From the NCBI GenBank assembly GCA_964023205.1, contig OZ026842.1, forward strand, positions 37,773,501 through 37,837,500: 64,000 bases of DNA, written 5' to 3'. The notes under the pieces were generated by a model. It was not told the origin of the DNA and did not search any database. It saw only the letters and a program-made list of their open reading frames with translations. Source of the DNA: Lutraria lutraria. Lineage: Eukaryota > Mollusca > Bivalvia > Venerida > Mactridae. Of this stretch, positions 1 through 14,484 are shown piece by piece (position 1 is the stretch's first letter; each line of letters starts with the position of its first letter). The translations under genes were made by a program, and so were the position numbers.

Positions 1-1859
1 ATTGTTTGTCAACTACAAATATTTATCAAATTACCTATTTAATGACCCTTTAGAATGTGCATAAATTGTAAACATACATTTATTAAAATAATTGCTAAAA
101 TATTTTTGTTTACATATTTTAATGCCAAATTATGATTGAAAATCATAATAAATGACCTCATATATTGTTCATTGATTATTTTATGAAGTTTTATAATGTG
201 CATGAATTTTATATAGATAATAAAGGGAATTATTCCTGTCATATTTATTTACATGTTTGAAAGCTAAATATTGATTTAATACCCTAATAAATGAGGTTAT
301 GAGATGTTCATTGTTTGTCAACTACAAAGTTTGATCAAATGACCTATTTAATGACCCTTTAGAATGTGCATTAATTGTAAACATACATTTATTAAAATTA
401 TTGCTTCAATATTTTTGTTTTACATATTTTAATGCCAAATTATGATTCAAAAAATCATAATAAATGACCTCATATATTGTTCATTGATTATTTTATGAAC
501 TTATATAATGTGCATAAATTTTATATATATATTTAAGGGAATTATTCCTGCCATATTTATTTACATGTTTGAAACCTAAATATTGATTTAATACCCTAAT
601 AAATGAGGTTATGAGAGATGTTCATTGTTTGTCAACTACTAAAATTTGATCAAATGACCTCTTTAATGACCCTTTAGAATGTGCATTAATTGTAAACATA
701 CATTTATTAAAATTATTACTTCAATATTTTTGTTTTATATATTTTAATGCCAAATTATGATAGAAAATCATAATAAATGTCCTCATATATCGTTCATTGA
801 TTATTTTATGAACTTATATAATGTGCATGAATTTTATATAGATATTAAAGAGAATTATTCCTGCCATATTTATTTACATGTTTGAAACCTAAATATTGAT
901 TTAATACCCTAATAAATGTGGTTATGAGATGTTCATTGTTTGTCAACTACAAATATTTATCAAATTACCTATTTAATGACCCTTTAGAATGTGCATAAAT
1001 TGAAAACATACATTTATTAAAATAATTGCTAAAATATTTTTGTTTACATATTTTAATGCCAAATTATGATTGAAAATCATAATAAATGACCTCATATATT
1101 GTTCATTGATTATTTTATGAAGTTTTATAATGTGCATGAATTTTATATAGATAATAAAGGGAATTATTCCTGTCATATTTATTTACATGTTTGAAACCTA
1201 AATATTGATTTAATACCCTAATAAATGAGGTTATGAGATGTTCATTGTTTGTCAACTACAAAGTTTGATCAAATGACCTATTTACTGACCCTTTAGAATT
1301 TGCATTAATTGTAAACATACATTTATTAAAATTATTACTTCAATATTTTTGTTTTATATATTTTTAATGCCAAATTATGATTGAAAATCATAATAAATGA
1401 CCTGATATATTTTTCATTGATTATTTTATGAACTTATATAATGTGCACGAATTTTATATAAATATTAAAGAGAATTATTCATGCCATATTTATTTACATG
1501 TTTGAAACCTAAATATTGATTTAATACCCTAATAAATGTGGTTATGAGATGTTCATTGTTTGTCAACTACAAATTTTGATCAAATGACCTATTTAATGAC
1601 CCTTAAGAATGTGCATTAATTGTAAACATACATTTATTAAAATTATAGCTTCAATATTTTTGTTTTATATATTTTAATGCCAAATTATGATTGAAAATCA
1701 TAATAAATGACCTCATATATTGTTCATTGATTATTTTATGAACTTATATAATGTGCATAAATTGTATATAGATATTTAAGGGAATTATTACTGCCATATT
1801 TATTTACATGTTTGAAACCTAAATATTGATTTAATACCCTAATAAATGAGGTTATGAGA

Positions 1860-4800
1860 TGTTCATTGTTTGTCAACTACAAATTTTTATCAAATTACCT
1901 ATTTAATGACCCTTTAGAATGTGCATTAATTGTAAACATACATTTATTAAAATTATTACTTCAATATTTTTGTTTTATATATTTTTAATGCCAAATTATG
2001 ATTGAAAATCATAATAAATGACCTGATATATTTTTCATTGATTATTTTATGAACCTATATAATGTGCATGAATTTTATATAGATATTAAAGAGAATTATT
2101 CCTGCCATATTTATTTACATGTTTGAAACCAAAATATTGATTTAATACCCTAATAAATGAGGTTATGAGATGTTCATTGTTTGTCAACTACAAATTTTTA
2201 TCAAATTACCTATTTAATGACCCTTTAGAATGTGAATAAATTGTAAACATACATTTATTAAAATTATTACTTCAATATTTTTGTTTTATATATTTTTAAC
2301 GCCAAATTATGATTGAAAATCATAATAAATGACCTCATATATTTTTCATTGATTATATTCTGAACTTATATAATGTGCATGAATTTTATATAGATATTAA
2401 AGAGAATTATTCCTGCCATATTTATTTACATATTTGAAACCTAAATATTGATTTAATACCCTAATAAATGTTGTTATGAGATGTTCATTGTTTGTCAACT
2501 ACACATTTTGATCAAATGACCTATTTAATGACCCTTAAGAATGTGCATTAATTGTAAACATACATTTATTAAAATTATTGCTTCAATATTTTTGTTTTAT
2601 ATATTTTAATGCCAAATTATGATAGAAAATCATAATAAATGACCTCATATATTGTTCATTGATTATTTTATGAACTTATATAATGTGCATAAATTTTATA
2701 TATATATTTAAGGGAATTATTCCTGCCATATTTATTTACATGTTTGAAACCTAAATATTGATTTAATACCCTAATAAATGAGGTTATGAGAGATGTTCAT
2801 TGTTTGTCAACTACTAAAATTTGATCAAATGACCTCTTTAATGACCCTTTAGAATGTGCATTAATTGTAAACATACATTTATTAAAATTATTACTTCAAT
2901 ATTTTTGTTTTATATATTTTAATGCCAAATTATGATAGAAAATCATAATAAATGTCCTCATATATCGTACATTGATTATTTTATGAACTTATATAATGTG
3001 CATGAATTTTATATAGATATTAAAGAGAATTATTCCTGCCATATTTATTTACATGTTTGAAACCTAAATATTGATTTAATACCCTAATAAATGAGGTAAT
3101 GAGATGTTCATTGTTTGTCAACTACAAAGTTTGATCAAATTACCTATTTAATGACCCTTTAGAATGTGCATTAATTGTAAACATACATTTATTAAAATTA
3201 TTGCTTCAATATTTTTGTTTTACATATTTTAATGCCAAATTATGATTGAAAATCATAATAAATGACCTCATATATTGTTCATTGATTATTTTATGAACTT
3301 ATATAATGTGCATAAATTGTATATAGATATTTAAGGGAATTATTACTGCCATATTTATTTACATGTTTGAAACCTAAATATTGATTTAATACCCTAATAA
3401 ATGAGGTTATGAGATGTTCATTGTTTGTCAACTACAAATTTTTATCAAATTACCTATTTAATGACCCTTTAGAATGTGCATTAATTGTAAACATACATTT
3501 ATTAAAATTATTACTTCAATATTTTTGTTTTATATATTTTTAATGCCAAATTATGATTGAAAATCATAATAAATGACCTGATATATTTTTCATTGATTAT
3601 TTTATGAACCTATATAATGTGCATGAATTTTATATAGATATTAAAGAGAATTATTCCTGCCATATTTATTTACATGTTTGAAACCAAAATATTGATTTAA
3701 TACCCTAATAAATGAGGTTATGAGATGTTCATTGTTTGTCAACTACAAATTTTTATCAAATTACCTATTTAATGACCCTTTAGAATGTGAATAAATTGTA
3801 AACATACATTTATTAAAATTATTACTTCAATATTTTTGTTTTATATATTTTTAACGCCAAATTATGATTGAAAATCATAATAAATGACCTCATATATTTT
3901 TCATTGATTATATTCTAAACTTATATAATGTGCATGAATTTTATATAGATATTAAAGAGAATTATTCCTGCCATATTTATTTACATATTTGAAACCTAAA
4001 TATTGATTTAATACCCTAATAAATGTTGTTATGAGATGTTCATTGTTTGTCAACTACACATTTTGATCAAATGACCTATTTAATGACCCTTAAGAATGTG
4101 CATTAATTGTAAACATACATTTATTAAAATTATTGCTTCAATATTTTTGTTTTATATATTTTAATGCCAAATTATGATAGAAAATCATAATAAATGACCT
4201 CATATATTGTTCATTGATTATTTTATGAACTTATATAATGTGCATAAATTTTATATATATATTTAAGGGAATTATTCCTGCCATATTTATTTACATGTTT
4301 GAAACCTAAATATTGATTTAATACCCTAATAAATGAGGTTATGAGAGATGTTCATTGTTTGTCAACTACTAAAATTTGATCAAATGACCTCTTTAATGAC
4401 CCTTTAGAATGTGCATTAATTGTAAACATACATTTATTAAAATTATTACTTCAATATTTTTGTTTTATATATTTTAATGCCAAATTATGATAGAAAATCA
4501 TAATAAATGTCCTCATATATCGTACATTGATTATTTTATGAACTTATATAATGTGCATGAATTTTATATAGATATTAAAGAGAATTATTCCTGCCATATT
4601 TATTTACATGTTTGAAACCTAAATATTGATTTAATACCCTAATAAATGAGGTAATGAGATGTTCATTGTTTGTCAACTACAAAGTTTGATCAAATTACCT
4701 ATTTAATGACCCTTTAGAATGTGCATTAATTGTAAACATACATTTATTAAAATTATTACTTCAATATTTTTGTTTTATATATTTTTAATGCCAAATTATG

Positions 4801-4970
4801 ATTGAAAATCATAATAAATAACCTGATATATTTTTCATTGATTATTTTATGAACCTATATAATGTGCATGAATTTTATATAGATATTAAAGAGAATTATT
4901 CCTGCCATATTTATTTACATGTTTGAAACCTAAATATTGATTTAATACCCTAATAAATGAGGTTATGAGA
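1860..4970. repeat. Two tandem copies of a 5-monomer higher-order repeat (~1,556 bp)
   Basis: The ordered set of variant monomers beginning at about 1860, 2170, 2481, 2794 and 3106 recurs in the same order at about 3416, 3727, 4037, 4350 and 4661. Diagnostic markers repeat at a fixed offset of about 1,556 bp: GTGAATAAATTG (about 2,231 and 3,787), CTACACATTTTG (about 2,498 and 4,054) and CTACTAAAATTTG (about 2,811 and 4,367). This is a recent unequal-crossover or amplification event within the satellite. Confidence 0.85.
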
Positions 4971-6442
4971 TGTTCATTGTTTGTAAACTACTAAAATTTG
5001 ATCAAATGACCTATTTGATGACCCTTTAGAATGTGCATTAATTGTAAACATACATTTATTCAAATAATTGCTTCAATATTTTTGTTTTACATATTTTAAT
5101 GCCAAATAATGATTGAAAATCATAATAAATTACCTCATATATTGTTCATTGATTATTTTATGAACTTATATAATGTGCATAAATTGTATATAGATATTTA
5201 AGGGAATTATTACTGCCATATTTATTTACATGTTTGAAACCTAAATATTGATTTAATACCCTAATAAATAAGGTTATGAGATGTTCATTGTTTGTCAACT
5301 ACAAATTTTTATCAAATTACCTATTTAATGACCCTTTAGAATGTGCATTAATTGTAAACATACATTTATTAAAATAATTGCTTCAATATTTTTGTTTTAC
5401 ATATTTTAATGCCAAATTATGATTGAAAATCATAATAAATGACCTCATATATTGTTCATTTATTATTTTATGAAGTTTTATAATGTGCATGAATTTTATA
5501 TAGATATTAAAGGGAATTATTCCTGTCATATTTATTTACATATTTGAAAGCTAAATATTGATTTAATACCCTAATAAATGAGGTTATGAGAGATGTTCAT
5601 TGTTTGTCAACTACTAAAATTTGATCAAATGACCTCTTTAATGACCCTTTAGAATGTGCATTAATTGTAAACATACATTTATTAAAATTATTACTTCAAT
5701 TTTTTGTTTTATATATTTTAATGCCAAATATGATAGAAAATCATAATAAATGACCTCATATATTGTACATTGATTATTTTATGAACTTTTATAATGTGCA
5801 TGAATTTTATATAGATATTTAAGGGAATTATTCCTGCCATATTTATTTACATGTTTGAAACCTAAATATTGATTTAATACCCTAATAAATGAGGTTATGA
5901 GATGTTCATTGTTTGTCAACTACAAATTTTTATCAAATTACCTATTTAATGACCCTTTAGAATGTGCATTAATTGTAAACATACATTTATTAAAATAATT
6001 GCTTCAATATTTTTGTTTTACATATTTTAATGCCAAATTATGATTGAAAATCATAATAAATGACCTCATATATTGTTCATTTATTATTTTATGAAGTTTT
6101 ATAATGTGCATGAATTTTATATAGATATTAAAGGGAATTATTCCTGTCATATTTATTTACATATTTGAAAGCTAAATATTGATTTAATACCCTAATAAAT
6201 GAGGTTATGAGATGTTCATTGTTTGTCAACTACAAAGTTTGATCAAATGACCTATTTAATGACCCTTTAGAATGTGCATTAATTGTAAACATACATTTAT
6301 TAAAATTATTGCTTCAATATTTTTGTTTTATATATTTTAATGCCAAATTATGATAGAAAATCATAATAAATGACCTCATATATTGTACATTGATTATTTT
6401 ATGAACTTATATAATGTGCATGAATTTTATATAGATATTTAA

Positions 6443-6776
6443 AGACATTGAACAGCTACTATATAAGTGACCCCCCCCAAAATCCACATGTGGTCTAATC
6501 TTTTTATTGTTTTATTGCCCCTAATCAGATAAAACCAGCCTGGTCACAGTCTGTAGACTTGACACCTAGTCAAAAAGTGGGGTAATAAATTTTATTGATT
6601 TACAGTGATAATAAGTTTATGACTAAATTGCTTTTGTTTTTATAAGCATAGAGTAACAGATATGTAAACAGGTGCTAGTCTATCAATGACCCTGTCTGTT
6701 TTATTACCCCCTACTGTGGAATTAGTGGACTTTCTGGTCCATAAGTCACATGCCTCGCATTCCTGGTTCAATGTCT
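6443..6776. mobile_element. 334 bp MITE inserted in the satellite, TTAA (or TA) target duplication
   Basis: This stretch has no similarity to the satellite and splits a monomer exactly. The ends are perfect 11 bp inverted repeats, AGACATTGAAC and GTTCAATGTCT, flanked by TTAA at 6,439-6,442 and 6,777-6,780. Removing the element plus one TTAA restores the normal monomer text GATATTTAAGGGAATTATT. A TA duplication with 12 bp inverted repeats (AAGACATTGAAC) fits equally well because TTAA is a palindrome. The TTAA reading suggests a piggyBac/Kolobok-like mobiliser and the TA reading a Tc1/mariner-like one. It encodes no protein and carries a C8 run near its left end. Confidence 0.9.
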
Positions 6777-8469
6777 TTAAGGGAATTATTCCTGCCATAT
6801 TTATTTACATGTTTGAAACCTAAATATTGATTTAATACCCTAATAAATGAGGTAATGAGAGATGTTCATTGTTTGTCAACTACAAAGTTTGATCAAATGA
6901 CCTATTTAATGACCCTTTAGAATGTGCATTAATTGTAAACATACATTTATTAAAATTATTACTTCAATATTTTTGTTTTACATATTTTAATGCCAAATTA
7001 TGATTGAAAATCATAATAAATGACCTCATATATTGTTCATTGATTATTTTATGAACTTATATAATGTGCATAAATTGTATATAGATATTTAAGGGAATTA
7101 TTACTGCCATATTTATTTACATGTTTGAAACCTAAATATTGATTTAATACCCTAATAAATGAGGTTATGAGATGTTCATTGTTTGTCAACTACAAATGTT
7201 TATCAAATTACCTATTTAATGACCCTTTAGAATGTGCATTAATTGTAAACATACATTTATTAAAATCATTACTTCAATATTTTTGTTTTATATATTTTTA
7301 ATGCAAATTATGATTGAAAATCATAATAAATGACCTGATATATTTTTCATTGATTATTTTATGCACTTATATAATGTGCATGAATTTTATATAGATATTA
7401 AAGAGAATTATTCCTGCCATATTTATTTACATGTTTGAAACCTAAATATTGATTTAATACCCTAATAAATGTGGTTATGAGATGTTCATTGTTTGTCAAC
7501 TACAAATTTTGATCAAATGACCTATTTAATGACCCTTAAGAATGTGCATTAATTGTAAACATACATTTATTAAAATTATAGCTTCAATATTTTTGTTTTA
7601 TATATTTTAATGCCAAATTATGATAGAAAATCATAATAAATGACCTCATATATTGTACATTGATTATTTTATGAACTTATATAATGTGCATGAATTTTAT
7701 ATAGATATTAAAGAGAATTATTCCTGCCATATTTATTTACATGTTTGAAACCAAAATATTGATTTAATACCCTAATAAATGAGGTTATGAGATGTTCATT
7801 GTTTGTCAACTACAAATTTTTATCAAATTACCTATTTAATGACCCTTTAGAATGTGAATAAATTGTAAACATACATTTATTAAAATTATTACTTCAATAT
7901 TTTTGTTTTATATATTTTTAACGCCAAATTATGATTGAAAATCATAATAAATGACCTGATATATTTTTCATTGATTATATTCTGAACTTATATAATGTGC
8001 ATGAATTTTATATAGATATTAAAGAGAATTATTCCTGCCATATTTATTTACATATTTGAAACCTAAATATTGATTTAATACCCTAATAAATGTTGTTATG
8101 AGATGTTCATTGTTTGTCAACTACTAAAATTTGATCAAATGACCTCTTTAATGACCCTTTAGAATGTGCATTAATTGTAAACATACATTTATTAAAATTA
8201 TTACTTCAATATTTTTGTTTTATATATTTTAATGCCAAATTATGATAGAAAATCATAATAAATGACCTCATATATCGTTCATTGATTATTTTATGAACTT
8301 ATATAATGTGCATGAATTTTATATAGATATTAAAGAGAATTATTCCTGCCATATTTATTTACATGTTTGAAACCTAAATATTGATTTAATACCCTAATAA
8401 ATGAGGTTATGAGATGTTCATTGTTTGTCAACTACAAAGTTTGATCAAATGACCTATTTAATGACCCTT

Positions 8470-11400
8470 TAGAATGTGCATTAATTGTAAACATACATTT
8501 ATTCAAATAATTGCTTCAATATTTTTGTTTTACATATTTTAATGCCAAATAATGATTGAAAATCATAATAAATTACCTCATATATTGTTCATTGATTATT
8601 TTATGAACTTATATAATGTGCATAAATTGTATATAGATATTTAAGGGAATTATTACTGCCATATTTATTTACATGTTTGAAACCTAAATATTGATTTAAT
8701 ACCCTAATAAATGAGGTTATGAGATATGTTCATTGTTTGTCAACTACTAAAATTTGATCAAATGACCTCTTTAATGACCCTTTAGAATGTGCATTAATTG
8801 TAAACATACATTTATTAAAATTATTACTTCAATTTTTTGTTTTATATATTTTAATGCCAAATATGATAGAAAATCATAATAAATGACCTCATATATTGTA
8901 CATTGATTATTTTATGAACTTTTATAATGTGCATGAATTTTATATAGATATTTAAGGGAATTATTCCTGCCATATTTATTTACATGTTTGAAACCTAAAT
9001 ATTGATTTAATACCCTAATAAATGAGGTTATGAGATGTTCATTGTTTGTCAACTACAAATTTTTATCAAATTACCTATTTAATGACCCTTTAGAATGTGC
9101 ATTAATTGTAAACATACATTTATTAAAATAATTGCTTCAATATTTTTGTTTTACATATTTTAATGCCAAATTATGATTGAAAATCATAATAAATGACCTC
9201 ATATATTGTTCATTTATTATTTTATGAAGTTTTATAATGTGCATGCATTTTATATAGATATTAAAGGGAATTATTCCTGTCATATTTATTTACATATTTG
9301 AAAGCTAAATATTGATTTAATACCCTAATAAATGAGGTTATGAGAGATGTTCATTGTTTGTCAACTACAAAGTTTGATCAAATGACCTATTTAATGACCC
9401 TTTAGTATGTGCATTAATTGTAAACATACATTTATTAAAATTATTACTTCAATATTTTTGTTTTACATATTTTAATGCCAAATTATGATTGAAAATCATA
9501 ATAAATGACCTCATATATTGTTCATTGATTATTTTATGAACTTATATAATGTGCATAAATTGTATATAGATATTTAAGGGAATTATTACTGCCATATTTA
9601 TTTACATGTTTGAAACCTAAATATTGATTTAATACCCTAATAAATGAGGTTATGAGATGTTCATTGTTTGTCAACTACAAATGTTTATCAAATTACCTAT
9701 TTAATGACCCTTTAGAATGTGCATTAATTGTAAACATACATTTATTAAAATTATTACTTCAATATTTTTGTTTTATATATTTTTAATGCCAAATTATGAT
9801 TGAAAATCATAATAAATGACCTGATATATTTTTCATTGATTATTTTATGAACTTATATAATGTGCATGAATTTTATATAGATATTAAAGAGAATTATTCC
9901 TGCCATATTTATTTACATGTTTGAAACCTAAATATTGATTTAATACCCTAATAAATGTGGTTATGAGATGTTCATTGTTTGTCAACTACAAATTTTGATC
10001 AAATGACCTATTTAATGACCCTTAAGAATGTGCATTAATTGTAAACATACATTTATTAAAATTATAGCTTCAATATTTTTGTTTTATATATTTTAATGCC
10101 AAATTATGATAGAAAATCATAATAAATGACCTCATATATTGTTCATTGATTATTTTATGAACTTATATAATGTGCATAAATTTTATATAGATATTTAAGG
10201 GAATTATTCCTGCCATATTTATTTACATGTTTGAAACCTAAATATTGATTTAATACCCTAATAAATGAGGTTATGAGATGTTCATTGTTTGTCAACTACA
10301 AATTTTTATCAAATTACCTATTTAATGACCCTTTAGAATGTGCATTAATTGTAAACATACATTTATTAAAATTATTCCTTCAATATTTTTGTTTTATATA
10401 TTTTTAATGCCAAATTATGATTGAAAATCATAATAAATGACCTGATATATTTTTCATTGATTATTTTATGAACTTATATAATGTGCATAATTTTATATAG
10501 ATATTAAAGAGAATTATTACTGCCATATTTATTTACATGTTTGAAACCTAAATATTGATTTAATACCCTAATAAATGTGGTTATGAGATGTTCATTGTTT
10601 GTCAACTACAAATTTTGATCAAATGACCTATTTAATGACCCTTAAGAATGTGCATTAATTGTAAACATACATTTATTAAAATTATAGCTTCAATATTTTT
10701 GTTTTATATATTTTAATGCCAAATTATGATTGAAAATCATAATAAATGACCTCATATATTGTTCATTGATTATTTTATGAACTTATATAATGTGCATAAA
10801 TTTATATAGATATTTAAGGGAATTATTCCTGCCATATTTATTTACATGTTTGAAACCTAAATATTGATTTAATACCCTAATAAATGAGGTTATGAGAGAT
10901 GTTCATTGTTTGTCAACTACTAAAATTTGATCAAATGACCTCTTTAATGACCCTTTAGAATGTGCATTAATTGTAAACATACATTTATTAAAATTATTGC
11001 TTCAATATTTTTGTTTCACATATTTTAATGCCAAATTATGATTGAAAATCATAATAAATGACCTCATATATTGTTCATTGATTATTTTATGAACTTATAT
11101 AATGTGCATAAATTGTATATAGATATTTAAGGGAATTATTACTGCCATATTTATTTACATGTTTGAAACCTAAATATTGATTTAATACCCTAATAAATAA
11201 GGTAATGAGATGTTCATTGTTTGTCAACTACAAAGTTTGATCAAATTACCTATTTAATGACCCTTTAGAATGTGCATTAATTGTAAACATACATTTATTA
11301 AAATTATTACTTCAATATTTTTGTTTTATATATTTTTAATGCCAAATTATGATTGAAAATCATAATAAATGACCTGATATATTTTTCATTGATTATTTTA

Positions 11401-14092
11401 TGAACCTATATAATGTGCATGAATTTTATATAGATATTAAAGAGAATTATTCCTGCCATATTTATTTACATGTTTGAAACCTAAATATTGATTTAATACC
11501 CTAATAAATGAGGTTATGAGATGTTCATTGTTTGTAAACTACTAAAATTTGATCAAATGACCTATTTGATGACCCTTTAGAATGTGCATTAATTGTAAAC
11601 ATACATTTATTCAAATAATTGCTTCAATATTTTTGTTTTACATATTTTAATGCCAAATAATGATTTAAAATCATAATAAATTACCTCATATATTGTTCAT
11701 TGATTATTTTATGAACTTATATAATGTGCATAAATTGTATATAGATATTTAAGGGAATTATTACTGCCATATTTATTTACATGTTTGAAACCTAAATATT
11801 GATTTAATACCCTAATAAATGAGGTTATGAGATATGTTCATTGTTTGTCAACTACTAAAATTTGATCAAATGACCTCTTTAATGACCCTTTAGAATGTGC
11901 ATTAATTGTAAACATACATTTATTAAAATTATTACTTCAATTTTTTGTTTTATATATTTTAATGCCAAATATGATAGAAAATCATAATAAATGACCTCAT
12001 ATATTGTACATTGATTATTTTATGAACTTTTATAATGTGCATGAATTTTATATAGATATTTAAGGGAATTATTCCTGCCATATTTATTTACATGTTTGAA
12101 ACCTAAATATTGATTTAATACCCTAATAAATGAGGTTATGAGATGTTCATTGTTTGTCAACTACAAATTTTTATCAAATTACCTATTTAATGACCCTTTA
12201 GAATGTGCATTAATTGTAAACATACATTTATTAAAATAATTGCTTCAATATTTTTGTTTTACATATTTTAATGCCAAATTATGATTGAAAATCATAATAA
12301 ATGACCTCATATATTGTTCATTTATTATTTTATGAAGTTTTATAATGTGCATGCATTTTATATAGATATTAAAGGGAATTATTCCTGTCATATTTATTTA
12401 CATATTTGAAAGCTAAATATTGATTTAATACCCTAATAAATGAGGTTATGAGAGATGTTCATTGTTTGTCAACTACAAAGTTTGATCAAATGACCTATTT
12501 AATGACCCTTTAGAATGTGCATTAATTGTAAACATACATTTATTAAAATTATTACTTCAATATTTTTGTTTTACATATTTTAATGCCAAATTATGATTGA
12601 AAATCATAATAAATGACCTCATATATTGTTCATTGATTATTTTATGAACTTATATAATGTGCATAAATTGTATATAGATATTTAAGGGAATTATTACTGC
12701 CATATTTATTTACATGTTTGAAACCTAAATATTGATTTAATACCCTAATAAATGAGGTTATGAGATGTTCATTGTTTGTCAACTACAAATGTTTATCAAA
12801 TTACCTATTTAATGACCCTTTAGAATGTGCATTAATTGTAAACATACATTTATTAAAATTATTACTTCAATATTTTTGTTTTATATATTTTTAATGCCAA
12901 ATTATGATTGAAAATCATAATAAATGACCTGATATATTTTTCATTGATTATTTTATGAACTTATATAATGTGCATGAATTTTATATAGATATTAAAGAGA
13001 ATTATTCCTGCCATATTTATTTACATGTTTGAAACCTAAATATTGATTTAATACCCTAATAAATGTGGTTATGAGATGTTCATTGTTTGTCAACTACAAA
13101 TTTTGATCAAATGACCTATTTAATGACCCTTAAGAATGTGCATTAATTGTAAACATACATTTATTAAAATTATAGCTTCAATATTTTTGTTTTATATATT
13201 TTAATGCCAAATTATGATAGAAAATCATAATAAATGACCTCATATATTGTTCATTGATTATTTTATGAACTTATATAATGTGCATAAATTTTATATAGAT
13301 ATTTAAGGGAATTATTCCTGCCATATTTATTTACATGTTTGAAACCTAAATATTGATTTAATACCCTAATAAATGAGGTTATGAGATGTTCATTGTTTGT
13401 CAACTACAAATTTTTATCAAATTACCTATTTAATGACCCTTTAGAATGTGCATTAATTGTAAACATACATTTATTAAAATTATTCCTTCAATATTTTTGT
13501 TTTATATATTTTTAATGCCAAATTATGATTGAAAATCATAATAAATGACCTGATATATTTTTCATTGATTATTTTATGAACTTATATAATGTGCATAATT
13601 TTATATAGATATTAAAGAGAATTATTACTGCCATATTTATTTACATGTTTGAAACCTAAATATTGATTTAATACCCTAATAAATGTGGTTATGAGATGTT
13701 CATTGTTTGTCAACTACAAATTTTGATCAAATGACCTATTTAATGACCCTTAAGAATGTGCATTAATTGTAAACATACATTTATTAAAATTATAGCTTCA
13801 ATATTTTTGTTTTATATATTTTAATGCCAAATTATGATTGAAAATCATAATAAATGACCTCATATATTGTTCATTGATTATTTTATGAACTTATATAATG
13901 TGCATAAATTTATATAGATATTTAAGGGAATTATTCCTGCCATATTTATTTACATGTTTGAAACCTAAATATTGATTTAATACCCTAATAAATGAGGTTA
14001 TGAGAGATGTTCATTGTTTGTCAACTACTAAAATTTGATCAAATGACCTCTTTAATGACCCTTTAGAATGTGCATTAATTGTAAACATACAT
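8470..14092. repeat. Near-identical ~2.5 kb satellite block repeated at ~3.1 kb offset
   Basis: About 8,470-10,985 matches about 11,577-14,092 at an offset of about 3,107 bp (10 monomers). Shared private variants include GAGATATGTTC (about 8,721 and 11,829), TCAATTTTTTG (about 8,830 and 11,938), GTGCATGCATTTT (about 9,239 and 12,347), TTATTCCTTC (about 10,373 and 13,480) and GTGCATAATTTTATA (about 10,483 and 13,590). Only scattered differences are seen, for example TTTAGTATG at about 9,404 against TTTAGAATG in the other copy. A shorter related block links about 6,862-7,620 with about 9,350-10,100. Confidence 0.8.
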
Positions 14093-14314
14093 TTATTAAA
14101 ATTATTACTTCAATATTTTTGTTTTATATATTTTAATGCCAAATTATGATAGAAAATCATAATAAATGACCTCATATATTGTTCATTGATTATTTTATGA
14201 ACTTATATAATGTGCATGAATTTTATATAGATATTAAAGAGAATTATTCCTGCCATATTTATTTACATGTTTGAAACCTAAATATTGATTTAATACCCTA
14301 ATAAATGTGGTTAT

Positions 14315-14484
14315 GAGATGTTCATTGTTTGTCAACTAAAAATTTTTATCAAATGACCTATTCAATGACCCTTTAGAATGTGCATGAATTTTATATAGAT
14401 ATTAAAGAGAATTATTCCTGCCATATTTATTTACATGTTTGAAACCTAAATATTGATTTAATACCCTAATAAATGTGGTTATGA
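14315..14484. repeat. Internally deleted satellite monomer (~170 bp)
   Basis: This unit begins normally, then jumps from the first AATGTGCAT (normally followed by TAATTGTAAAC) to the second AATGTGCAT of a monomer (followed by GAATTTTATATAG). About 140 bp is lost, including the dyad. The breakpoint falls on the nine-base word shared by both sites, consistent with slippage or recombination between internal short direct repeats. Confidence 0.8.

Noticed and set aside
39..1176. 67-codon minus-strand open frames repeated at 39-242, 973-1176 and 15,465-15,668
   Set aside because: They are the same satellite monomer class read in one frame; other monomers break the frame and the composition is pure AT-rich satellite.
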